Below the pieces are notes generated by a model. That model made no database searches. It was given only the letters and a program-made list of their open reading frames with translations, and was not told the origin of the DNA. DNA of 5,009 bases from Desulfamplus sp. (GTDB lineage: Bacteria; Desulfobacterota; Desulfobacteria; Desulfobacterales; Desulfobacteraceae), in the NCBI GenBank assembly GCA_015233755.1, contig JADFXA010000189.1, forward strand, positions 1 through 5,009, read 5' to 3'. Each line of letters opens with the position of its first letter. Position 1 is the stretch's first letter. The position numbers were made by a program, and so were the translations under genes. This document shows, piece after piece, positions 1 to 5,009 of the stretch.

Positions 1-63
1 ATCCTGCAATTTTCAGAACTTTGAAAAAGCTCAATTACTGACCGTTTAGAGTATAAATCAAAG

Positions 64-321
64 ATGATTGCATCAAAACAAATAAGCAGGCAAGATGAGA
101 TCGAACGGATACCAATCGAAGGAAAGTTTGGACAGGCCAAGCGCCGATTCAGTTTATCCAGAATAATGTGCAGGCCTGCCCAGACATCCGAAACTGCCAT
201 TGCTATTGTCTTCTTGGTAATGAACCTTCACAGGTGGATGAAGGCTTTATTTCTCAATTTTTTTCTTCATTTTGTCACCAATTTTGTCAAAGAACAGCGG
301 CAAATTTTTGTACTTTTGTGA
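64..321 (+). pseudogene. IS5-family transposase, C-terminal fragment
   Basis: The translation carries the typical C-terminal block of IS5-type DDE transposases: RIPIEGKFGQAKRRF (E at base 118 probably being the last catalytic acid of the DDE triad), then SRIM, a TSETAIAI stretch, and the hydrophobic FLVMNL segment near the end. The same frame can be read back to base 25, where the homologous-looking KSKMIASKQISRQDEIE segment lies, but TGA at 22-24 closes it. Family proteins continue for well over 200 residues before this block, so the fragment cannot encode a working transposase in one frame. The ATG at 64 is only the first methionine after the stop and is not a true start. No Shine-Dalgarno sequence precedes it. 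A nonsense mutation or frameshift in an old IS copy is the simplest explanation. Family call is confident; inactivation is likely. Confidence 0.8.
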
Positions 322-343
322 TATAAATCCAGAAAAACAACCT

Positions 344-375
344 CGTAGAGACTCACTCAGCGAAGTGAGCTTACG
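344..375. terminator. Imperfect hairpin in the IS tail, possible terminator for the leftward genes
   Basis: CTCACT (352-357) pairs with AGTGAG (364-369) around a six-base loop. The stem extends outward through AG/CT (349-350 with 370-371) and CGTA/TACG (344-347 with 372-375), with single-base bulges at 348 and 351, giving about 12 base pairs. Read on the minus strand, the stem is followed within a few bases by TTGTTTTT, so it could act as a Rho-independent terminator after the radical SAM gene. Read on the plus strand the following bases are less T-rich. It may instead be an IS-encoded structure that blocks read-through into the transposase. The stem is seen directly; the function is inferred. 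Confidence 0.4.
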
Positions 376-384
376 AATTTCGAT

Positions 385-398
385 TTATTCAGGAAGCC
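385..398. repeat. Putative right terminal inverted repeat of the IS, next to a CTAA target site
   Basis: TTATTCAGGAAGCC, read inward from the outer end as GGCTTCCTGAATAA, resembles terminal repeats of IS5-type elements and sits where the element should end, about 77 bases after the transposase stop. It is followed by CTAA (399-402), which fits the YTAR target site of the IS5 group. The partner repeat is outside the window, so this stays a candidate. If the element generates a three-base duplication instead, the outermost C at 399 would belong to the IS. Confidence 0.45.
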
Positions 399-1553
399 CT
401 AATTACAGAAGATTTGCTCCTTATCAAGGCTGTCATCAGTTTGAATTTTAAACTCTATTGATGGAAAAATATCTTTAAGTCGTTTTATATTACTATTTTT
501 GTCTCCTCTAAGCCTTGATATTGATGCTGGGTGAACAGTAAAAGTGATAATTTGGCTCTCTTTTTTATCATCTTGCTTTATATCTCTATCTTCACAAGAC
601 AACTCTTTATTAACCAAATCAACAGCTTTATCAAAAAAAATTTCAGAATAGACTAAATGCCCAAACGCTGGATGCCAAGGACCTGCAACCATTGAGAGCT
701 TATCTTGAAGCAAGTCTGATGCCTGAAGTCCCATTCTAATTACTGAAATGCCGTGTCTATGAAATATAAGAAATATCTCTTTTACAAGTTTAACAGATGA
801 CTCCAAGGAGATTGGCTCATATTTCCCTTCACGATACCACTTAGCAATTAGACTGCCTTCTAAAACAATAAGAGGATAGATGCGAACAAAATCAGGTTTA
901 AGTTCAGCTATTTTTTTTGCCGTCTCAAGAGCTGTTTTGTGGTTGTCTTCAGGAAGCCCAACTATCATCTGCATACCAATTTTAAATGGTTTTGCCTCAG
1001 TAGTAGATATTGCAGCAATATCCGTGTCTATTGAAGATGCTTCTCTAAAATACCCATATTGCTTAATATTGTTTAAAAGAGCAGCTGCTTTTATAGTATC
1101 CTCTGATGTATGCCCACGCCTTGCAGTTTTTAGTACCGCATTGTCCATAGATTGAACACCAATCTCAATTGTTGAGACAGGGTATTGTGATATAAGTTCA
1201 AGCCTATCTTTTGTAATTGTGTCTGGTCGTGTGGAAAATCGAATAGAGTCAATTTTACCATCATTTACAAGCTCTTTAGCAGATGATAGCAAAAAAATTA
1301 TCTCGTCTTTTTGAAGACCAAGAAAATTGCCACCAAAAAACGCAAGCTCAACCTCTTTTCTTACCCCCTTATAGATAAGAAAACGATCTACTTCATTCCT
1401 TATTTCTTCTTGAGATGGAAGTATATATTGCGTACTTTTATCTTTGTTATGAGATGTATCAGTAATAATGGATTGATTGCAGAAAGCACATTGATGAGGA
1501 CAACCTGAATGAGGAATAAATATGGGAATAATAAGGGGTTTTAATTTCTTCAA
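399..1553 (-). CDS. Elp3-like radical SAM protein without acetyltransferase domain
   Basis: This 384-residue protein has a radical SAM core beginning almost at the N-terminus. C18, C22 and C25 form the CX3CX2C motif that holds the 4Fe-4S cluster, followed by AFFGGNF (71-77, SAM-binding GGE-like), FSTRPD (106-111), EIGVQSMD (130-137) and MIVGLPED (196-203). These motifs match the Elp3-like branch, whose eukaryotic and archaeal members modify the tRNA wobble uridine. The C-terminal GNAT acetyltransferase domain of true Elp3 is absent. Instead a family block GPWHPAFGHLVYSEIF (291-306) and a final VHPASISRLRG region (340-350) close the protein, so it looks full length. The substrate is unknown; an RNA is a reasonable guess. 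The start is TTG, because TGA lies in frame five codons upstream and the cysteines must be included. No clear Shine-Dalgarno is visible, and the 41-base gap after the RNase III stop suggests coupled translation. Residues about 162-188 and 318-333 look like hydrophilic insertions. The TAG stop abuts the IS end. Confidence 0.9.
   Translation of the reverse strand: MKKLKPLIIPIFIPHSGCPHQCAFCNQSIITDTSHNKDKSTQYILPSQEEIRNEVDRFLIYKGVRKEVELAFFGGNFLGLQKDEIIFLLSSAKELVNDGKIDSIRFSTRPDTITKDRLELISQYPVSTIEIGVQSMDNAVLKTARRGHTSEDTIKAAALLNNIKQYGYFREASSIDTDIAAISTTEAKPFKIGMQMIVGLPEDNHKTALETAKKIAELKPDFVRIYPLIVLEGSLIAKWYREGKYEPISLESSVKLVKEIFLIFHRHGISVIRMGLQASDLLQDKLSMVAGPWHPAFGHLVYSEIFFDKAVDLVNKELSCEDRDIKQDDKKESQIITFTVHPASISRLRGDKNSNIKRLKDIFPSIEFKIQTDDSLDKEQIFCN
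1006..1022. repeat. 17-base perfect palindrome inside the radical SAM gene
   Basis: GATATTGC (1006-1013) and GCAATATC (1015-1022) are exact inverted copies around a single A. The palindrome encodes part of the DTDIAAIS segment (about residues 176-183), inside a stretch that appears to be inserted between two conserved radical SAM blocks. It may be chance in AT-rich DNA. Confidence 0.6.
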
Positions 1554-1594
1554 TTTTGAGAGATTTCAATTGGTTTATTATAATACTTTACAAA

Positions 1595-3271
1595 CTATGA
1601 AGATATAACGCTCTGAGCTTTAAACATAGCAATAGCATTTGCAGCCGCATTTTGTTCTGCTGATTTTTTGTTCTTACCTTCCCCTCTTGCCTCTACACCA
1701 CACACATTTAGAACCACTTCAAATATTTTATCATGATCTGGGCCTATCTCTTTTAAAACTTTATAACATGGAGCAAAATTTCCCATCTCTTGAACCATCT
1801 CCTGAAGCATACTTTTATAATCACATGTATCGCTAACCGATGTTATCTGGCTTATCTGGCTATCAAAATAGAGAGATATAAGCTCACAAGTTGCCTCAAA
1901 GCCAATCTCAAGAAAAATTGCAGCTATAATAGCCTCAAAGGTATCGGCAAGAATTGAATTCTTTTCCGCCCCGCGAGAGAGACGTTCCCCTTTACCAAGC
2001 AATATAAATCTTCCAACGTCCATATATTTTGCCATTGATGCAAGAGACGACTCACTTACAAGATTTGAGCGTAATTTGGATAAATCCCCCTCTTTCATAT
2101 CAGGAAATTTCTGCATCAAAAGTTGAGCGACAGATAGTCCAAGAACAGCATCTCCTAAAAATTCAAGCCTTTGATTGTCTAATAATTTTTGATTATCAAC
2201 AACATTAATGCTTTGCGCCTCATTAACATAAGAACTATGACGTAGTGCTGTCTTAAGCAATGATTGATCTTTAAATGCGTAGCAGAAATTATCTTGAAGT
2301 TTTTCTATTTTGCTATTAGCCCTTCTTATTTTCTCAACAGCAATGTATAGGTTCTTATAATAATCAGAGTTAATCGAGAGATTGCCTCCGTAATTATCAA
2401 CCTTACCAATACCAATCTCAACACCTTGTTTGAGTGTTCCATGAAAATCGGAACCACCAGTAATCAAAAGAGTTTTTCTTTTTGCAAGCTTCTCAAAATA
2501 GTTGGTCTCTTCTTTTGAGTGATCCGTATGAAACACCTCAATACCCATAAGTCCCATACCAATAAGCTGAGAGATAAAATATTCCAATGGATAATATTCA
2601 TTGGAATAGTCATTTGAATAATTTATGTTTGGGCAGTTACCATCTGCATTATATCTAAACTGAGAAGGGGTTTTAATTTTGATAAGTCCGGGGTGTGCAA
2701 GCACAGGAATACCCCCAGCATCTAAAATCATTTTGATTGCATCTTTACAAGATAGCCTAAATTTATCTATATATGCAGCTTTACCCTTTCCAAGATAGTT
2801 GTCAAAAGCATAGTCAAAAGATGGAACATAACCTTTTTCAACCATAGCTTTTGCAATGTGGGGACGACCAATCTGACCTTCTCCACATATATCTATCACT
2901 TCACTCATTGTAAGAGGAAATCCTAATTGACCAAGTTTCTCAAGTATCAAAGGATTTCTGTTTGCACGGGCATCTTTAAGCTTTATAAAAGTAGCATTCA
3001 TCTCTCTGTCATAAATGCTAAACCCATAGCCAAGAATATGGATACTCCCGCTATCTTCATAGTTAAGCGGGGGCTGAACACTAAGTTCAACCCCAGTCAT
3101 CAACTCGATATTATGAGGAATGCCAGCTTCAATAGCCTCTTTAACTCCATCAATAGTATCATGGTCTGTAATTGAAATTGCACTCAATCCTCTATTGATT
3201 GCAATATTAACAATCTCAACAGGAGTAAAAGAGCCATCAGATGCTGTTGAATGTATGTGTAGATCGATCAC
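1595..3271 (-). CDS. rnc: PHP-domain phosphoesterase fused to ribonuclease III
   Basis: One open frame of 558 codons joins two enzymes. Residues 1-315 form a PHP phosphoesterase of the YciV/TrpH type (COG0613): DLHIHSTASDG (H5, H7, D12), TDHDT (H37), GVELS (E62), IHILGY (H78), LAHPG (H193), IEVFHTDH (H248, H251) and GGSDFHG (D275, H277) supply the usual metal ligands. Known relatives are the E. coli 5'-3' exoribonuclease that matures rRNA 5' ends and a nucleotide-3',5'-bisphosphate phosphatase. Residues 322-470 are an RNase III nuclease domain with RLEFLGDAVL (E370, D374) and ILADTFEA (D443, E446). Residues 483-550 are a dsRNA-binding domain ending in GEGKNKKSAEQNAA. A linker of about ten residues separates the enzymes. 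The GTG start is fixed by TAA in frame six codons upstream and by the HxH motif at residue 5; only a weak AGAGA lies upstream. The length, about 280-320 plus 230-240 residues, equals two full proteins. An ordinary assembly error is unlikely, since no stop or frame change is needed. Residues about 200-230 and 353-364 look like insertions. Domain calls are firm; a role in coupled rRNA processing is inferred. Confidence 0.95.
   Translation of the reverse strand: MIDLHIHSTASDGSFTPVEIVNIAINRGLSAISITDHDTIDGVKEAIEAGIPHNIELMTGVELSVQPPLNYEDSGSIHILGYGFSIYDREMNATFIKLKDARANRNPLILEKLGQLGFPLTMSEVIDICGEGQIGRPHIAKAMVEKGYVPSFDYAFDNYLGKGKAAYIDKFRLSCKDAIKMILDAGGIPVLAHPGLIKIKTPSQFRYNADGNCPNINYSNDYSNEYYPLEYFISQLIGMGLMGIEVFHTDHSKEETNYFEKLAKRKTLLITGGSDFHGTLKQGVEIGIGKVDNYGGNLSINSDYYKNLYIAVEKIRRANSKIEKLQDNFCYAFKDQSLLKTALRHSSYVNEAQSINVVDNQKLLDNQRLEFLGDAVLGLSVAQLLMQKFPDMKEGDLSKLRSNLVSESSLASMAKYMDVGRFILLGKGERLSRGAEKNSILADTFEAIIAAIFLEIGFEATCELISLYFDSQISQITSVSDTCDYKSMLQEMVQEMGNFAPCYKVLKEIGPDHDKIFEVVLNVCGVEARGEGKNKKSAEQNAAANAIAMFKAQSVISS
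2580..2608. repeat. 29-base near-perfect palindrome inside the PHP coding region
   Basis: TATTCCAATG (2580-2589) is exactly inverted as CATTGGAATA (2599-2608). The nine-base centre can extend the stem further by a G-T pair and two A-T pairs, leaving a three-base loop. It lies in the part of the PHP domain that encodes the Asn/Tyr/Ser-rich insertion, so it is both coding and able to fold. Function unknown. Confidence 0.75.
2597..2620. repeat. Two-copy 12-base tandem repeat encoding YSND/YSNE
   Basis: TTCATTGGAATA (2597-2608) and GTCATTTGAATA (2609-2620) are adjacent and agree at 9 of 12 bases. On the coding strand they give YSND and YSNE in the PHP domain insertion (residues 218-225). The first copy also forms the right arm of the neighbouring palindrome. 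A small duplication by slippage is the simplest origin. Confidence 0.55.
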
Positions 3272-3332
3272 TAATATATTTCTCTGTTAATTTATCTAAA
3301 TTCATTTTTTTCAAATTAAATTTAGTATTTAG

Positions 3333-3695
3333 TTAGATTCCAAGTGCTTTTTCCATAACCTCTTCACGGGTTTTGCACTCAATACATTGAGTTGTTACAG
3401 GTCTTGCTTTAAGCCTTGCGATTGAAATATCATCGCCACAGGTTTCACAAATTCCATAAGCATTGTTTTCAATTCTAGTCAACGCCTCTTTTACCTTTTT
3501 AATAAGCTTATGCTCTCTATCTCTTATTCTAAGTTCGAAGTTGCGTTCAGCCTCATGTGATGCCCTGTCTGTTGGATCTGCAAAATTATCTTTAGGTATA
3601 GTCATCTCATTTACAGTTTCATCAGCATGAGAAATAAGGTCTTTAAGTCTTTCATTCAAAAGATTTTTGAAAAATTCTAACTCTTTATCTTCCAT
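3333..3695 (-). CDS. dksA: DksA/TraR-family RNA polymerase-binding transcription factor
   Basis: The 120-residue protein has the DksA layout: an N-terminal helical region, a coiled-coil tip with DPTDRAS (D40, D43, A45), a charged returning helix (about 47-78), and a zinc finger formed by CETC (C83, C86) and CIEC (C104, C107). DksA enters the secondary channel of RNA polymerase and, with ppGpp, represses rRNA promoters and activates amino-acid synthesis promoters. The two tip aspartates and the following alanine needed for this are present. It is shorter than E. coli DksA (151 residues) at the N-terminus, as is usual for short DksA proteins of Desulfobacterota. The ATG start is supported by AAGGA nine bases upstream. 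The gene lies 87 bases after hemA and 61 bases before the fusion gene. An alternative name is TraR/DksA-type zinc-finger protein, but the intact DPxDxA tip favours a true DksA-like role. Confidence 0.92.
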   Translation of the reverse strand: MEDKELEFFKNLLNERLKDLISHADETVNEMTIPKDNFADPTDRASHEAERNFELRIRDREHKLIKKVKEALTRIENNAYGICETCGDDISIARLKARPVTTQCIECKTREEVMEKALGI

Positions 3696-3704
3696 ATTTT
3701 TTTA

Positions 3705-3709
3705 TCCTT
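3705..3709 (-). promoter_or_regulatory. Ribosome binding site of the dksA-family gene
   Basis: On the minus strand AAGGA lies nine bases before the ATG at 3695. It is the clearest Shine-Dalgarno sequence in the window and fixes this start. The fusion gene and the radical SAM gene have only weak sites or none. Confidence 0.7.
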
Positions 3710-3782
3710 TACTTAAATTATTAAAATGTAGATATATTTAAAATAGGCTTAATAACATTAAAGAATCTTTTATTTTTTTAAA

Positions 3783-5009
3783 TTAATCTCCATTCATATT
3801 ATTAATATTAAAAATCTCTCTTGCCGCATTCAAGTAAAATACATCATCCCTATGGTTTCCACTGTTTTTTAGAAATTGTATTGGATCGTGCATTATTTTA
3901 TTTGTAATTGCTTGCGCCATTCTTTTTATGGCATCTTGCTCCTCTTCTTTTAGGCTCAAAGAATTTAGAGTCTTTTCTGTCTCTGATTCAATTATCTTTT
4001 CAATCTTCTCTTTTATTGCAACAATAGTTGGAACTACATCAAGATTTTCAAGCCATTTTTGGAATTTAATAACAGCCTCATCAACAAGCCGTTCACCCTT
4101 AAGCGCCTCTTTTTTTCTCTCTTCCATATTATCATCAACAATATTTTGAAGATCGTCAATATCATAAAGATAGGCATTGTCGATTTTATTGATTTTAGGA
4201 TCAATATCTCTTGGAACTGCAATATCAATCAAAAAAAGCGGTCTGTTTTTACGAAAAATCATACTTTTCTTAACATGAGCTGCTGTTAAAACATATTCAG
4301 TTGCCCCAGTCGAACTTATTATAATATCAACCTCTTGCAGCAGCCTTTCCCGCTCTTCAAACCTTACTGCCTCTGCATTTACAATATCTTTTTCTTTATT
4401 TTTTCTAAGATTATCATCACTATCTTGAATTATATTTCGACTATGTTCTTCAATATCTTGAATACCACAGCTTCTGTTGCTTCCATAAACCACTTTGATT
4501 CCATTGAACTTTTTGGCAAGCAGTACTCCATTCTCAAAAGTTCGATTTGCCACAAATATCTTTTTAACGCCATGTGAAATAAGATGTTCAACTGCAAGCT
4601 CTGCCATTTCACCAGCTCCAAGAAGCATTACACACCTTTCGCTTAGATCATTAAAGATTTTATTGGCAAGCTCAATTGCTGCATAGCTAATGGATACTGC
4701 ATTGTCTCCGATACCTGTCTCTCTTCTCACTTTTTTGGCAATGCTAAATGCTTTGTGCATAAGCCTATTTATAACAACACCAGAATATTTATTTAAGGCC
4801 GCTAAACGATATGCTGCCTTAACTTGACCTAAAATTTGAGGTTCTCCAATGATCATGGAGTCAAGGCTTGATGCAACTCTAAAAATGTGTCTTACAGCAT
4901 CATTTCCATTATAAATATAAAGAGAGTCTTGGAAGCGATTTATGGGTAACTTTTTATATTCAGATAGAAAGTTAATCACAACTTGAGTGCTATCGATTGA
5001 TTCAGATGC
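3783..5009 (-). CDS. hemA: Glutamyl-tRNA reductase (N-terminus beyond the window)
   Basis: The enzyme reduces glutamyl-tRNA(Glu) to glutamate-1-semialdehyde with NADPH, the first committed step of tetrapyrrole synthesis by the C5 route. The frame stays open to the window edge, ten codons past the GTG at 4979, and the sequence there matches the region just after the CNR active-site segment. The true start, the catalytic cysteine and roughly 50 residues are therefore outside. Numbering from that GTG, the visible landmarks are SLDSMIIGEPQILGQVKAAY (38-57), the NADPH-binding LLGAGEMAELAVEHL (119-133), VANRTF (143-148), IISSTGA (220-226), IDIAVPRDIDP (251-261), and AYLYDIDDLQNIV (269-281) before the helical dimerisation domain (to 398). 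A charged stretch at about 160-201 is absent from typical relatives. It is the first gene of the leftward set seen here. Function is certain from the motifs. Confidence 0.97.
   Translation of the reverse strand, partial: ASESIDSTQVVINFLSEYKKLPINRFQDSLYIYNGNDAVRHIFRVASSLDSMIIGEPQILGQVKAAYRLAALNKYSGVVINRLMHKAFSIAKKVRRETGIGDNAVSISYAAIELANKIFNDLSERCVMLLGAGEMAELAVEHLISHGVKKIFVANRTFENGVLLAKKFNGIKVVYGSNRSCGIQDIEEHSRNIIQDSDDNLRKNKEKDIVNAEAVRFEERERLLQEVDIIISSTGATEYVLTAAHVKKSMIFRKNRPLFLIDIAVPRDIDPKINKIDNAYLYDIDDLQNIVDDNMEERKKEALKGERLVDEAVIKFQKWLENLDVVPTIVAIKEKIEKIIESETEKTLNSLSLKEEEQDAIKRMAQAITNKIMHDPIQFLKNSGNHRDDVFYLNAAREIFNINNMNGD

Larger units (their letters stand above)
1..398 (+). mobile_element. 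Right-hand end of an IS5-type insertion sequence (partial, degenerate)
   Basis: The left 398 bases look like the 3' end of an IS5-type element. They contain the C-terminal part of a DDE transposase on the plus strand (to 321), a non-coding tail with a strong hairpin (344-375), and an apparent terminal repeat ending at 398. The next four bases, CTAA, fit the YTAR target preference known for the IS5 group. The left end lies outside the window, so neither the inverted-repeat pair nor the target duplication can be confirmed. The tail touches the stop codon of the radical SAM gene on the other strand. The stretch looks more GC-rich and less AT-biased than the neighbouring genes, as expected for acquired DNA. 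The family assignment rests on recognising the protein; the boundary is inference. Confidence 0.7.

Noticed and set aside
880..1155. Open frame of 91 codons on the plus strand within the radical SAM gene
   Set aside because: It is antisense to well-conserved radical SAM motifs, shows no family-like motif and has no ribosome-binding site. The other short plus-strand frames inside the four genes (for example at 1311, 1639, 2927, 3928, 4059, 4335 and 4495) fail for the same reasons.
1554..1594. Weak hairpin around the TTG start of the radical SAM gene
   Set aside because: AATTGA can pair with TCAA-AATT only with a two-base bulge, and all but one pair are A-T. It is too weak to claim a regulatory structure.
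3272..3332. Terminator or regulatory element between the dksA-family gene and the fusion gene
   Set aside because: Only AT-rich sequence with loosely repeated CTAAAT words was seen; there is no stable GC stem or T-tract arrangement.
3696..3782. Possible promoter between hemA and the dksA-family gene
   Set aside because: The 87-base gap is AT-rich with several TATAAT-like hexamers and a 5-bp TTAAT/ATTAA palindrome, but no credible -35 box at proper spacing could be chosen. Nothing beyond the ribosome-binding site is supported.
4034..4228. Minus-strand frames of about 63 codons inside hemA (also 4430-4621)
   Set aside because: They overlap conserved HemA blocks in another frame and have low-complexity translations. 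They are shadows of hemA.
4979..4979. GTG at 4979 as the start of hemA
   Set aside because: The frame continues open to the window edge and the protein would lack the N-terminal catalytic domain with its cysteine, so the true start is outside the window.

Overview
This 5,009-base window is AT-rich bacterial chromosome. It carries four protein genes on the minus strand, which read right to left as hemA, a dksA-family gene, a PHP-RNase III fusion gene and an Elp3-like radical SAM gene. They are followed at the left edge by the end of an insertion sequence on the plus strand. The gene set, the short four-cysteine DksA-like protein and the protein sequences suggest an AT-rich member of Desulfobacterota (Desulfobacterales-like). 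That placement is an inference from general resemblance, not a database match.

Layout from the right edge: 5009-3783 encodes glutamyl-tRNA reductase (HemA), which lacks its N-terminus because the gene runs off the window. An 87-base spacer follows, then a DksA/TraR-type transcription factor at 3695-3333. After a 61-base spacer, one uninterrupted 558-codon gene at 3271-1595 encodes a PHP-family phosphoesterase joined directly to a complete RNase III (nuclease domain plus dsRNA-binding domain). After 41 bases, 1553-399 encodes a radical SAM protein with a CX3CX2C cluster motif but no acetyltransferase domain. Its stop codon abuts the apparent right end of an IS5-type element. The C-terminal transposase remnant (about 25-321), a hairpin (344-375) and a putative terminal repeat (385-398) of that element fill the left 398 bases.

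All four genes point the same way with short gaps and no convincing terminator between them, so they may be co-transcribed. The two promoter-proximal genes concern tetrapyrrole synthesis and transcription control by DksA. The two distal ones concern RNA metabolism: rRNA/dsRNA processing and probably an RNA-modifying radical SAM enzyme. No tRNA, rRNA, CRISPR array or riboswitch was recognised.

The most notable item is the PHP-RNase III fusion. All expected PHP metal ligands and the main RNase III catalytic carboxylates are present, and the junction still shows what looks like an old ribosome-binding site and a lost start codon. A second pattern is that HemA, the PHP domain, RNase III and the radical SAM protein all seem to carry hydrophilic internal insertions compared with their families. 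Several of these insertions contain short palindromes or tandem repeats at the DNA level.
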